Source of the DNA: Moritella sp.
Lineage (GTDB): Bacteria > Pseudomonadota > Gammaproteobacteria > Enterobacterales > Moritellaceae
NCBI RefSeq assembly: GCF_013215705.1
Contig: NZ_JABSQR010000022.1
Span: 1 to 64,000 of the forward strand
Length of the DNA: 64,000 nt
Direction: 5' to 3'
Below the pieces are notes generated by a model. The model was not told the DNA's origin. It saw only the letters and a program-made list of their open reading frames with translations, and searched no databases. The position numbers were made by a program, and so were the translations under genes. This document shows positions 52,982-62,740 of this stretch, in pieces; within the stretch, counting starts at the first letter, position 1; each line of letters opens with the position of its first letter.

Positions 52982-53668
52982 TTAACCTTCTTTGTTAACG
53001 AGTTCATGTAATTCTTCTAAAGAAGCTGCGATTTTAACACCTGGAACGTTTGTACCAATAGTTGCTTCAAAAGAGCCTTCAATCGCTGAGCGGAATGAAG
53101 TGAATGAGATGCGGTATACACCACGAACAAGCGCTTTAGTTGGGCTGCTTACTTCAGATACTTGACGTAACAATGAGTTATAAGAAGAACCACTTGGGTT
53201 AGCAGGTAATTCAGAAGTATCGTCATTATAGTTTAATGCTTGAAGTACTTTACCGCCTTTATTGATTTTTGCATTATCAACAATGTTTAGGCGATCAAGT
53301 GTAATATATGTATCAAAATATTTATTTGGATCAGATTGAAGACTTGCTTCAAATGTGCTCTGTACGAAATCGCCTTCAGCTGGCGTTGCTTCAGCTGGAG
53401 ATATCATAGATACACCAATTTCGTCAATGACAGCAGGAACCCATGCATATAAATAATATGCTGGTTTACCTTTAATTTTACCATCTGGCGTTACACTATC
53501 ATCAACATAACCAAAATAACTCGTATAGTTAATATAGGGTGCACGTACTTCCATACCCGCTATGCTTTCTTTATTAGAGCTTTTTAGGTGTGGGCCAGTA
53601 GACATACAACCTGCAAGTGTAACGATTGCTAATAATGGTAATAATTTAGTTGCAATTCCTTTTTTCAA
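52982..53668 (-). CDS. LipL32 family surface lipoprotein
   Basis: This 228-residue lipoprotein has a signal peptide and lipobox (LAIVTLAGC, Cys21). Its mature part follows the Leptospira LipL32 pattern: INYTSYFGYVDDS, KPAYYLYAWVPAVIDEIGVS, MISPAE, FDTYITLDRLNI, YNSLLRQ and VRGVYRISFTSF..GSFEATIG. LipL32 is the major outer-membrane lipoprotein of pathogenic leptospires, with a calcium-binding, collagenase-like jelly-roll fold. Homologues occur in a few marine gammaproteobacteria such as Pseudoalteromonas. Its role here is unknown, and attachment to host or surface is a guess. The gene stands alone with its own terminator. The gap 53669-54017 has an 11-bp direct repeat. Confidence 0.85.
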   Translation of the reverse strand: MKKGIATKLLPLLAIVTLAGCMSTGPHLKSSNKESIAGMEVRAPYINYTSYFGYVDDSVTPDGKIKGKPAYYLYAWVPAVIDEIGVSMISPAEATPAEGDFVQSTFEASLQSDPNKYFDTYITLDRLNIVDNAKINKGGKVLQALNYNDDTSELPANPSGSSYNSLLRQVSEVSSPTKALVRGVYRISFTSFRSAIEGSFEATIGTNVPGVKIAASLEELHELVNKEG

Positions 53669-53744
53669 AATTCTATCCTTAAATCAATATATAAATGAGT
53701 CGCCAGTATATTGTATTTATTCAACCGTTCACGATCATCACTTG

Positions 53745-53777
53745 ATTCAACACTAATTCAACACTAATTCAATACCA
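53745..53777. repeat. 11-bp tandem repeat in the LipL32-like upstream region
   Basis: ATTCAACACTA occurs at 53745-53755 and 53756-53766, followed by ATTCAATACCA at 53767-53777. It lies about 75-110 bp upstream of the lipoprotein gene start on the minus strand and may affect promoter spacing. Nothing else is recognised in 53669-54017 apart from possible promoters. Confidence 0.8.
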
Positions 53778-54023
53778 ATTAATCAGTGAAAATCAGACTT
53801 GACGCCAATTTTCAATGTATAAACTTAGCACTCGCTAATGCTTGAGGTTTAATACTAAAGTGATACTTAAAATAACGACCACCGTCATGTAATTAATACT
53901 CATGAGTGTATTGTATACCGTCATCCGTTCACATTTTTTGATACAAAAATATATCGGATATTTTAGATAATCCTTAATTTTCAGCTAAAATACAGTGATG
54001 TAGTCGAGTCATTTGGAGTGCCA

Positions 54024-55103
54024 ATGCGATTGTATTTACTGAAGGTGCCATTATACATCCTGCTATTGGTCGTTCTCTGTCCAATTATTCTTTACGCGGC
54101 AGCAGATAAAGATCCTCCCCCGAAAAACTCAGGTCCGCCTCCTATGTTGGTGGAAGTCAGCCAAATTACCCGTGGACCAGTAGAGCCTATGGTCAAACTC
54201 GTTGGCAGTATTAGCTATACACGAGTATCACGTGTTGCTGCAGAGGTTGCTGGCATTGTTAAAACTATCCACTTCACGGCTGGTTCTCGAGTCAAAATCG
54301 GTCAAGCTCTAGTCACTTTGCGCTCTGATTTACTTGAAGCCAGACTCGCGGGTGTTCGTGCTAATTACCGACAGTCCCAGTTTGAACTGGAGCGCGCAGA
54401 TAAAGATTTACAGCGTATAAAAGCGTTATACGCCGATAAATCAATTTCCGAATCTCTGTACGATGAACACTATTATCGTGTACTCGCGCAGAAAAAACGC
54501 GTTATATCTCTTAAGGCAATTCTCGACTATCAGCAGTTACAAATACAAAAGACCCAGATAAATGCCCCTTTCAGTGGTTTGATTCAAGCAAAGTTGACAG
54601 AGCAAGGGGAGTGGGTTGACATCGGTGGTCAGATTGCCGTGGTTGCTGATGATAAAGATATCGAGGTTGAAGTTGATGTTCCTGGGCACTTGTTAAACTT
54701 TTTATATCCTGGTCGCCAAATTTCGGTTCGCAGTGGCGGCAAAGACTACACCAGTTTGTTTGTTCACTTTATTCCTCAAGGAGACGTAGCGACACGGACT
54801 TTCACCGTCAAATTAAAGCTTGAGCAAGGCAAAGATTTAATTGCAGGCATGCAAGCACTGGTTAGTTTACCGAGTGGTTCCAAACTTAACAGCCAGTTAG
54901 TACCGAGAGATGCAGTTATCAGACAGTTTGGTAAACCGGTTGTTTTTCTTGCCGTTGATGGCAGAGCTAAGATGGTTACGGTGCAGATCTTGGGGTATAA
55001 AGGGTTGCTTGTTGCGATAGAAGCGCCTGAAATAGCCGACTTCCAGCAAGTTATTACCAGAGGTAACGAGCGAATACACGACGGCCAGGCTATTCGATTT
55101 TAA
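54024..55103 (+). CDS. RND efflux periplasmic adaptor
   Basis: This protein of about 359 residues has a signal/anchor (MRLYLLKVPLYILLLVVLCP) and then a membrane fusion protein: the lipoyl-like half with AEVAGIVKTIHFTAGSRVKIGQ, a helical hairpin around residues 105-165, and a beta-barrel. ATG 54024 with TTTGGAG is preferred to GTG 54018. It pairs with the RND pump gene 33 bp downstream. Unlike the adaptors at 32936-35099 it has no lipobox. Confidence 0.85.
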   Translation: MRLYLLKVPLYILLLVVLCPIILYAAADKDPPPKNSGPPPMLVEVSQITRGPVEPMVKLVGSISYTRVSRVAAEVAGIVKTIHFTAGSRVKIGQALVTLRSDLLEARLAGVRANYRQSQFELERADKDLQRIKALYADKSISESLYDEHYYRVLAQKKRVISLKAILDYQQLQIQKTQINAPFSGLIQAKLTEQGEWVDIGGQIAVVADDKDIEVEVDVPGHLLNFLYPGRQISVRSGGKDYTSLFVHFIPQGDVATRTFTVKLKLEQGKDLIAGMQALVSLPSGSKLNSQLVPRDAVIRQFGKPVVFLAVDGRAKMVTVQILGYKGLLVAIEAPEIADFQQVITRGNERIHDGQAIRF

Positions 55104-55136
55104 ATCGTTGATCATTAGACAAAACCGAGATTGCTT

Positions 55137-58100
55137 ATGGACATTATCCGCTTCTCAATTTTAAAACCTGTCACCATTTTGGCTGGTATTATCATGCTGT
55201 TGCTGTTCGGTATTATCAGCCTGACGCGGTTACCTTATCAGCTCAGCCCGACGGTGATCGAACCGGAGATCCAGGTTAAAACTAGCTGGCGCGGTGCGAC
55301 ACCTTACGAAATTGAACGTGAGATCATTGAGGAGCAGGAAAACATTCTTAAAGGTTTGCCTGATCTCATCGAAATGGAAAGTGAAGCGAGCAATGGTCAG
55401 GGCAGTGTTACCTTACGTTTTAAGGTCGGCACGAGTGTTGAACAAGCGTTGTTGCGAGTTACTAACAAGATCAACGAAGTGGCTTCTTATCCTGCCGATG
55501 TTGATAACCCTGTCGTGAATGCCTCTGGTGCGACCGCGTCCCCGGTGATCTGGATGATCCTGAAAACGAAAGACGGTAATCAACGTCCGGTGCAAACTTA
55601 CAAAACTTTTTTTGAAAATGAAGTTCGTCAGCATATCGAACGGGTGAACGGCGTGTCAGAGCTGTTTGTTGGTAGCGGAACCGAAGATCAGATGCATGTG
55701 ATCATCAGTGCCGAGAAGCTGGCAGCATACGGGTTAACTATTAATTATGTGATCGAGGTGATCCAAAATGAAAATACCAACATATCGGCAGGTACGTTGG
55801 CGGTGGGTCGGCATGATTTTCGCGTTCGTACCATTGGAGAATTCAAATCGGCTGAAGACATCGCTGCTGTCGTATTACGTTCTACCGGGCAGCAACGGGT
55901 ATTACTGGGTGACGTAGCTGAGATCCGGCAAGATTATGCTAAGAAAAACTCTGTTGTTTTACATAATGGGATCCCGGGTATTGCCATTGGTGTTCGTCCG
56001 GAAACGGGCACTAACATTCTTGATATGACGAATCTGGTGGAAGCGCGCTACCAATGGTTAAACGCAAACACGCTCGAAGCCGAAGGTCTCTATCTAGACT
56101 GGGTTTATGATCAACGGTTCTACATTAACGGTGCGATTGATCAGATCCAACAAAACATCCTGTTTGGTGGCTTACTTGCCGTGGGTGTATTATTGCTATT
56201 TTTACGCAGTGTCCGCGCGACTATCGTTGTTGCTACGGCTATTCCAATCAGTGTTATCGGCACCTTTATTTTTCTTGATTTGTTGGGTCGTAACCTCAAT
56301 GTTGTTAGCCTCGCAGGGATCGCCTTTGCTGTTGGTATGCTGGTGGACAATGCCATTGTGGTTATCGAAAATATTGTGCGACATCGGCAGATGGGGAAAA
56401 CAGCGTTCGATGCAGTTCTGCAAGGGACTAAAGAAGTATGGGGGGCGGTGCTGGCATCAACAGTTACCACCGTTGCGGTATTTTTACCTGTGGTGTTTAT
56501 TGAAGAAGAAGCGGGGCAGTTGTTCCGTGACATCGCGATCGCCGTTGTTGCCGCGGTCTCGTTAAGCCTGTTTGTATCGGTATCAGTGATCCCTATGTTT
56601 GCCTATTGGCTGTTCAACGGTCAAAAACAACAAACAGACAACAAACCTACGTTTCTCGATCGCCTAGGTCAACGCTTGTCAAACGGATTGATAGCACTGG
56701 TGACGTTGGTGATCCGTAATTGGCTAACCCGGATCTCGACTATCGGTTTGCTTATTTCGTTGGCAATGATTTCTGTATGGCTGTTAACGCCAAAAATGGA
56801 ATATCTGCCACAAGGAAATCGTAACCTAGTACTTAATATCTTGATACCTCCACCGGGATTATCGACAGCGGAGCGGGTGGAAATAGGCGAGCGTTTTTTT
56901 GATATGGCACTGCCACATATCGGTGCCGAAGTCGATGGTGTCCCCGCGATAAAAAATATGTTCTACGTCGGTGCCGAGGGGTTTATGATTTCAGGTGCCA
57001 TCAGTGAAAAATGGGATCGTGCCCGCGAATTACTGCCTTTTTTTACCGAGCTTATTTACAGTATTCCAGGTATGTACGGCGTGAGTTTACAGCCTGGCGT
57101 ATTTGAATCAGGACTGGGTGAAGGACGTGCGATAAAACTTAATATTAGCGGTAATGATCTGAATAAAATTGTCACCGCTGCTGGGGCGTTGTTCAATATG
57201 ATTCATACTGAGTTAGCTGGCAGTCAGATACGACCGATACCGTCTATTGAACTCACCTACCCAGAAGTGCAAATATTGCCGAACCATGACCGCTTACGGG
57301 CTAATAATATGTCGAACCGTGATTTAGGCATTGCACTGGACGTATTGATGGATGGCCGCGTTATTGGTGATTTTAAACAAGAGGGCAAAAAGAAAATAGA
57401 CTTGATCCTAAAAGCGGCCGACAGTGATTTTCCCACCCCGCAAGATCTTTATCAGGCGAATCTAGCCACCCCCGCTGGTAAGGTAGTGCCGGTTTCGTCA
57501 TTAGCGCAATTACAACAAACCACAGGGGTGGCTTTGATCCGCCATCTTGAAACAAACAGAACTGTGACGCTGCAGATAACGCCGCCCAACTCAATGCCAT
57601 TACAAAGAGCAATGGAAATCATTGAGCAACAGATCATCCCACTGGTGAGTGATATGAACTTACTTAACGGCTTGCAAATCGATATGAGCGGTGCTGCCGA
57701 TAAGCTAGTGCGGACCCGTGAAGCGCTACAGTGGAATTTTTTACTGGCAGCGCTGATCGCCTACTTGTTGATGGCCTCACTGTTTGGTAATTTCATTTAT
57801 CCATTAATTATTATGTTAACAGTGCCGCTGGCCGGTGCTGGTGGTTTTATTGGCCTCAAGTTACTGAACATATTTATTGTACCGCAGCCAATGGACGTAT
57901 TAACCATGCTGGGTTTCGTTATCCTTGTCGGGGTGGTGGTGAACAACGCGATCCTGATTGTCTATCAAGCGCTGAACAATTTTCACTCTGGGGGAATGGA
58001 TCATCAACAAGCTGTGCTTGAATCGACCCGCAGCCGACTGCGTCCGATATACATGAGCGCGACCACCAGTATTTGTGGCATGTTGCCGTTAGTGCTGATT

Positions 58101-58232
58101 CCCGGGCCGGGTTCAGAGCTTTATCGTGGACTGGGTAGCGTCATTCTCGGCGGATTGGCGGTTTCAACCGTGTTTACTATCTTTGTCATTCCGGCCATTT
58201 TGGTCGTCGCTATTCGTATGGAAAAACGTTAA
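55137..58232 (+). CDS. RND family efflux permease
   Basis: This RND pump of about 1031 residues has the standard two-repeat layout and GIAFAVGMLVDNAIVVIEN near residue 400 holding the proton-relay aspartates. LSRLPYQLSPTVIEPEI-like wording at the N-terminus suggests a broad-specificity branch. Substrates are unknown. It forms a two-gene operon with the adaptor. Both genes look richer in G+C than most neighbours by eye. The ATG at 55137 is used rather than the TTG at 55131. Confidence 0.88.
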   Translation: MDIIRFSILKPVTILAGIIMLLLFGIISLTRLPYQLSPTVIEPEIQVKTSWRGATPYEIEREIIEEQENILKGLPDLIEMESEASNGQGSVTLRFKVGTSVEQALLRVTNKINEVASYPADVDNPVVNASGATASPVIWMILKTKDGNQRPVQTYKTFFENEVRQHIERVNGVSELFVGSGTEDQMHVIISAEKLAAYGLTINYVIEVIQNENTNISAGTLAVGRHDFRVRTIGEFKSAEDIAAVVLRSTGQQRVLLGDVAEIRQDYAKKNSVVLHNGIPGIAIGVRPETGTNILDMTNLVEARYQWLNANTLEAEGLYLDWVYDQRFYINGAIDQIQQNILFGGLLAVGVLLLFLRSVRATIVVATAIPISVIGTFIFLDLLGRNLNVVSLAGIAFAVGMLVDNAIVVIENIVRHRQMGKTAFDAVLQGTKEVWGAVLASTVTTVAVFLPVVFIEEEAGQLFRDIAIAVVAAVSLSLFVSVSVIPMFAYWLFNGQKQQTDNKPTFLDRLGQRLSNGLIALVTLVIRNWLTRISTIGLLISLAMISVWLLTPKMEYLPQGNRNLVLNILIPPPGLSTAERVEIGERFFDMALPHIGAEVDGVPAIKNMFYVGAEGFMISGAISEKWDRARELLPFFTELIYSIPGMYGVSLQPGVFESGLGEGRAIKLNISGNDLNKIVTAAGALFNMIHTELAGSQIRPIPSIELTYPEVQILPNHDRLRANNMSNRDLGIALDVLMDGRVIGDFKQEGKKKIDLILKAADSDFPTPQDLYQANLATPAGKVVPVSSLAQLQQTTGVALIRHLETNRTVTLQITPPNSMPLQRAMEIIEQQIIPLVSDMNLLNGLQIDMSGAADKLVRTREALQWNFLLAALIAYLLMASLFGNFIYPLIIMLTVPLAGAGGFIGLKLLNIFIVPQPMDVLTMLGFVILVGVVVNNAILIVYQALNNFHSGGMDHQQAVLESTRSRLRPIYMSATTSICGMLPLVLIPGPGSELYRGLGSVILGGLAVSTVFTIFVIPAILVVAIRMEKR

Positions 58233-58268
58233 TCATGTTACGCTATCCGCTAGCATCTCATAGATCAA

Positions 58269-58452
58269 ACGTTACAACTGTTTGGTATGCCTGATGCGAT
58301 CACGGCACAGTGCTTTATACAGCGCGGGACCAAATAAACGTTTTAGTGTGAAAGGCGATAAAGGCAGTTATGAAAAACAGGGCTTAGATCCGCAAGACGA
58401 TCGCTTAAAAGCCGGGGTGTTACCGACCGAACCAAGTTGGGCTGATGTTTCA
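58269..58452 (+). pseudogene. Gfo/Idh/MocA oxidoreductase C-terminal remnant
   Basis: Two short frames next to each other look like parts of one Gfo/Idh/MocA-type dehydrogenase. QLFGMPDAITAQCFIQR lies at 58275-58325. RFSVKGDKGSYEKQGLDPQD, then DRLKAG, lies at about 58339-58420 in a different frame. KGSY-K-GLDPQ---LKAG is a hallmark of that family's C-terminal region. The pieces are not joined in frame, the middle is lost, and the N-terminal domain is absent. Confidence 0.55.
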
Positions 58453-58538
58453 GCCTTAACAAGGCTTATCAACTATAATAAGTGTATTACTTTTATCATC
58501 AATGAACATCATGTGTGGTGGATTTATAGGATATCACT

Positions 58539-58706
58539 ATGGAAGATAAGCGATCTGTTTATACCTGCTTACAAGGCGTTGGTATTGTTTTTAGTTTTAT
58601 TTTTGTCAATGATATAGTTAATGGACGTTGGTTCGATGTTGGATTGATGTTTGTCGTCGTTATGATTGCATTAGTAGTGGTAGATAAAATATCAAAGATT
58701 GAATAA
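58539..58706 (+). CDS. Small membrane protein of 55 residues
   Basis: This small frame encodes MEDKRSVYTCLQGVGIVFSF, then two hydrophobic segments separated by NDIVNGRWFDVG, ending VVDKISKIE. The start follows TATAGGATATC (ribosome binding site AGG about eight bases upstream). Two short membrane helices with a polar loop look like a genuine small protein. Its family is not recognised, and its partners are unknown. Confidence 0.5.
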   Translation: MEDKRSVYTCLQGVGIVFSFIFVNDIVNGRWFDVGLMFVVVMIALVVVDKISKIE

Positions 58707-58815
58707 GATCGATTATTGATGCCGCTGTAGTTTTTTTATCGCGTCCTTTTGTCAGCGATGGCTTGGCATTTGCTGCCACCCCTGACTATTTGTCTACGAC
58801 ACTGATTTTCAGATA

Positions 58816-60024
58816 TTACCTGTCAGTATATTTAGCAAGATAGAAATCAAAGTTGTTATTAATAAAAGTACTGTAACCAACATACACGTCGTTACCTTTA
58901 CGGACGATTTTTCCTGTTCGTTGTTGTACTTCGTATCCGGTACTTGCTATCGCAATTAATACACCATCCGCATTATATTTTTCATTATTACCATTACCGA
59001 CGACGAATACGCTGCCGTCATCGCCAAGGCTGATCGCACTGATTTCACCTTGTTGACTACTTGAATGCCAAATGACATCCCCGTTGGTTTGCATTTTAAT
59101 TAGCTCTCTATTTGAAGCATCCGAGAATGCAATAAATAATTCTTCTTGTACATTCTGTTGAATAATCACGGGACCGGGCAGTGCATAACTGTCGTGGTTA
59201 CCATATACGTTATTACGCCATAATAATTGGCCGTTAGCATCGATTGCTTGAATTTGTAGATTACGATCTTTGGTCAAAATGATAGAAATAACAGAACCGT
59301 CAGCTAAAACTGTGGTTGCAGCTTCTGCAAATGTGTCTTCAGTTTGTGCTTGGGTCCATTCTAATTGACCTATTGCATTGTATTTACTGATGCCGTTACG
59401 ACCAGAAACATACATATTATCATTTGTATCTAGCTCAATATCCCAAGCTTGTTGGTCTGGGTGCTCAATATTTAACAGCTGTTCACCGTTAGTGTTATAA
59501 ACTTGAGTACTAAGCCCAGTTACATAGAGTTTATTATTTTTAAGCTCAAGGTCTCTCACGTCATTTTCATCGCTGATTATATGTTGCCAAATGATGTTGC
59601 CGTCGCTAGAAAATTTAGCAAGTAATGAAGCACGAGGTCCTTGGTCATGGTTTTGTAGATAGGCAGTTGCGGTGACATAAATATTGTCTACATCATCAAT
59701 AACCATGGCCGTAATATTTTCATCACTACGTGATAATCCATAGGTAACATCATGTTCAACTGTCCATAGGGTGTCGCCAGATGCGTTGTATTTTACTAAC
59801 AGTATATTTTGAGTTCTGTCGGTACCTGTTTTGATTGTTTCTCCTGCCAGCAGTATATTCCCCGCATTATCTATGGCTTGCGCAGATAACCATTCTACCG
59901 TTGGTGCTTCTGTTTTACTGTTGTCATAAAATTGGATCCAGTCAGGAGTAATGAAAGTGACATTGCAACCACTTAAGGATAGAGCTGTTATTAATATGCT
60001 GGTTTTTAATATCGATTTTTTCAT
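58816..60024 (-). CDS. Beta-propeller-type lipoprotein (SBBP/PQQ-like repeats)
   Basis: This 402-residue lipoprotein has a signal peptide and lipobox (LITALSLSGC, Cys20). It has repeated blades of the form LLVKYNASGDTLWTVEH, LLAKFSSDGNIIWQHII, ISKYNAIGQLEWTQ and IQAIDANGQLLWRN. These K-Y/F-x-x-x-G-x-x-x-W repeats form a six- or seven-bladed beta-propeller and recur about every 50 residues. It is probably anchored to the outer membrane, facing the periplasm or surface. No enzyme motif is visible. Function is unknown, and cell-surface binding or a structural role is possible. Confidence 0.75.
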   Translation of the reverse strand: MKKSILKTSILITALSLSGCNVTFITPDWIQFYDNSKTEAPTVEWLSAQAIDNAGNILLAGETIKTGTDRTQNILLVKYNASGDTLWTVEHDVTYGLSRSDENITAMVIDDVDNIYVTATAYLQNHDQGPRASLLAKFSSDGNIIWQHIISDENDVRDLELKNNKLYVTGLSTQVYNTNGEQLLNIEHPDQQAWDIELDTNDNMYVSGRNGISKYNAIGQLEWTQAQTEDTFAEAATTVLADGSVISIILTKDRNLQIQAIDANGQLLWRNNVYGNHDSYALPGPVIIQQNVQEELFIAFSDASNRELIKMQTNGDVIWHSSSQQGEISAISLGDDGSVFVVGNGNNEKYNADGVLIAIASTGYEVQQRTGKIVRKGNDVYVGYSTFINNNFDFYLAKYTDR

Positions 60025-60437
60025 TGAAACGTCCTTGCTGAATGAATTTATGAGGGTAAAAAATACATATTTAAATAGGAGTTTTTACTCTAATTCAAAT
60101 AATGATAACAAGAATGAATAGGTGTGACAATGATGTTAACCGTTATTAAATCAGTTGGTTATGTTATTTTACCTGTTATTTTTAATTGTCGGGTTTTTGT
60201 GGGGTTATATAGTGTTTTATGTTTCTATTTGCGTTAAATTAACTGATGGTGGGCTTAAGAAAATAGTATTATAAGTTAAATGATAAATCATCAGGTTGCG
60301 ATGTTGAATATGTGTAAGTTAAATTGTTATTTATTTAATAATCAAGTGTTTAAGTTTTAGTTCTGGTAAGCGTTGTGGTTTCCTGGGAGGGGGACGTTAC
60401 AGAGTATACACTGTTGATAAAGCAACCAGCTGCTGAC
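60025..60437. other. AT-rich intergenic region, no gene recognised
   Basis: This stretch between the beta-propeller gene and the TetR gene terminator contains only the upstream region of the beta-propeller gene and T-rich runs. A 36-codon frame near 60130 lacks a clear ribosome binding site and is not called. Confidence 0.5.
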
Positions 60438-60476
60438 GAAAAAAACCTAGTAACTTGATAGTCACTAGGTTTTTAA
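60438..60476 (-). terminator. Intrinsic terminator after the WS/DGAT-TetR operon
   Basis: AAAAACCTAGT (60441-60451) pairs with ACTAGGTTTTT (60464-60474). Both sides are T-rich, so it can act in either direction. It ends the minus-strand operon. Confidence 0.85.
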
Positions 60477-60514
60477 TATTTAATTATAAACGATAAATCA
60501 ATATTTTTAACTAA

Positions 60515-61159
60515 CTAACTAAACAGGCTCGTTGCTTCAACTGGATTCAGCTCTACTTCATGTAGGTATTTTTCTTTTGATTTATTAGAAAAATAAGGTT
60601 CTACTAACATGATAATACGCAAGACGATACGCTGAGTTATTACTTTTAGATCGTAATCTTCTTCAGCTAATTGTGTATCCAGTGAATTTGTGGCAATCAA
60701 GCATATAGTATCAGCCATCGAGCTTTGCTGTGCCTCTGTCATTTTGATTTCACTGTTCTCGTTTAACGACGTAAGCATCTTCAAGAAAAAACTATGATGG
60801 TTATGGACCAAGCGCATAAAACGACGTTTCAATAACTTATTTCCATCAAAGATAACTTTCATGTCGCGATAGAAGAATGAATATTGTTGAATTAAACCAA
60901 CGTATACATTTAGATATGCCCAGTAGTCTTCAAACGCTTGCACATCATCTTCATAGAATGACATTAACTTATTAATGGCCGCTTCGTATTCATAAAACAG
61001 CTCAGTTAATAACTGATCTTTACCATTAAAATGATAATACAAATTACCTGGGCTTATTTCTAAAGCATTCGCAATTTCAACCGTTGATACTTTGACGTGT
61101 CCGTACTGGCTGAACATTTCTAAACTACACTGTAATATCCTATCACGTGTTTTCATCAT
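60515..61159 (-). CDS. TetR family transcriptional regulator
   Basis: This 214-residue regulator has an N-terminal TetR helix-turn-helix (residues 5-50: ILQCSLEMFSQYGHVKVSTVEI, ALEISPGNLYYHFNGKDQLL). A helical ligand-binding domain follows that matches TetR_C-type regulators of fatty-acid or lipid genes. It lies 45 bp downstream of the wax ester synthase gene on the same strand, so it is probably co-transcribed and may control that gene in response to acyl-CoA. Start ATG 61159, or the adjacent ATG 61156, both follow AGGAAA. Confidence 0.83.
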   Translation of the reverse strand: MMKTRDRILQCSLEMFSQYGHVKVSTVEIANALEISPGNLYYHFNGKDQLLTELFYEYEAAINKLMSFYEDDVQAFEDYWAYLNVYVGLIQQYSFFYRDMKVIFDGNKLLKRRFMRLVHNHHSFFLKMLTSLNENSEIKMTEAQQSSMADTICLIATNSLDTQLAEEDYDLKVITQRIVLRIIMLVEPYFSNKSKEKYLHEVELNPVEATSLFS

Positions 61160-61204
61160 TTTTTCCTAAGCTGGATCTGATACTGTTGGATTTACTCCAC
61201 CATG

Positions 61205-62740
61205 TTAAGTTGTTGCTTCTACTACTACTACAGCGGTATTCTCAGCACTGATATCGGTGTTAGTTTCAGCCAATATCTGCTCGATAATAGTTAAGGTTTC
61301 TTGTTTAATATCAGAGTTCTCACTAGGCTTTGTTAATAGTGAAATTTGTTCTGATACTGAGGAAACAGCACTTGTAAGTACCTCATTTTCTAATTCAACA
61401 AACGCATTAGTCACATAAGCAGCAAGCTCAGTTAAATCAGGCAGTGCAGAGCGGCATGATACGAGACCAACATTGATTGTTCCGTTGTAGCTATATAACG
61501 TTATGTTTAATGACATCCCCGGTGGTAATACCGAAATAGGGAAGCATTGTTCCATTTTCGCACCCATCATATATAACGGCGCTTGTGGACCTGGCACATT
61601 AGAAATAAGCACGTTACCCATAGGAGGTAATATGGTATCTAAATTTAAGAATTCGCTAACAACAGCAAGACCTTGGCTCGCCATTGTATAACTTGTTAAT
61701 GCTTCTTTGGTCAGTAAACGAGTTTCATTTTTTAACTTGATACACGAATCTTTAATTGTCATTAAACGTTCAAGCGGTGATTCGCCACTATAAGCTAATT
61801 CGACTAAGCTGATTGCGACTTGGTTGTTTGTCACTGTATCGTTAGCGTCTCTTAAACTCATGGGCATTTGGGCAACAAGCGGTTTTTTAAGTTTAAAATT
61901 CTTACTTTCAAGATAGTTATGAATCGCCATATCACAAATGGTGACGACAACATCATTGATCGTTGCACCTGTCATTTTGCCAATACGTTTAACGCGTGTT
62001 AACGGTAGTGATGAAATAGCGGCGCGACGGGCACGTTTTGGACTGACTGAAAATGGTGTTTTTGGCGCCATAAACGGTGTCGGCATATCCGCTTTATACA
62101 CATTCGCGGCTTGGAAAAGCAACTTGGTGGTAAGTTTAGTCAGCGATGGAATTGATTTGATTTGATCTGATAGTTTCTTCGATGTTTTGGTTATTGAAGT
62201 GAGCATACTATCAAGCTCTTTTTCTTTCTGCTCGTGCTCAACATTCCAAAAAGCGGTCATTGCCCCATCTATATTACGGCTTAAATATGACATTAATAGT
62301 TGGTTGGCTTTTGCACCGTCAGTGAAAGCATGGTGTGCCTTAAGATAAATAGCGAATTTGTTATCTTCTAACCCATCAATGAGTATCATTTCCCACAGCG
62401 GTCTGTTTCTATCAAGCAGACTTTCATGTTGGTGTTCAACAAAATTAAGCAACTGACTTTCGTTGCCTGGTTGGGGCAGCATGGCAAATCTTACGTGATA
62501 AGACAGATCAATATTATGATCTTCATGCCAGTGAAATTGGCCTGTCAGCTGTTTTTTAAGTTTTAAATTAAAAGGTGCCTTGACCTCATCTTGTGACATT
62601 AAGCAATCGAACAGATCGCGGGTAAAGTTACCCTGGTAATCTTCTGGCACAGAAAAAATCTGTAATCCGGCTACATGTTTAGGACTGGCAACTGTTTCTG
62701 TATATAAGAAACCCATATCAACTAGCGTGAGTGCTTGCAT
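61205..62740 (-). CDS. Wax ester synthase/diacylglycerol acyltransferase (WS/DGAT), paralogue 2
   Basis: This 511-residue acyltransferase has HHAFTDG (residues 136-142), the PPMGNVLISNVPGP motif near residue 375, and the same order of conserved blocks as the gene at 45278-46825. The N-terminal 330 residues of the two are particularly alike. Having two copies within 15 kb suggests a duplication of storage-lipid capacity or different acyl preferences. It is followed by a TetR gene, unlike the other copy. The 62741-63088 gap upstream holds a T-rich promoter region only. Confidence 0.9.
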   Translation of the reverse strand: MQALTLVDMGFLYTETVASPKHVAGLQIFSVPEDYQGNFTRDLFDCLMSQDEVKAPFNLKLKKQLTGQFHWHEDHNIDLSYHVRFAMLPQPGNESQLLNFVEHQHESLLDRNRPLWEMILIDGLEDNKFAIYLKAHHAFTDGAKANQLLMSYLSRNIDGAMTAFWNVEHEQKEKELDSMLTSITKTSKKLSDQIKSIPSLTKLTTKLLFQAANVYKADMPTPFMAPKTPFSVSPKRARRAAISSLPLTRVKRIGKMTGATINDVVVTICDMAIHNYLESKNFKLKKPLVAQMPMSLRDANDTVTNNQVAISLVELAYSGESPLERLMTIKDSCIKLKNETRLLTKEALTSYTMASQGLAVVSEFLNLDTILPPMGNVLISNVPGPQAPLYMMGAKMEQCFPISVLPPGMSLNITLYSYNGTINVGLVSCRSALPDLTELAAYVTNAFVELENEVLTSAVSSVSEQISLLTKPSENSDIKQETLTIIEQILAETNTDISAENTAVVVVEATT

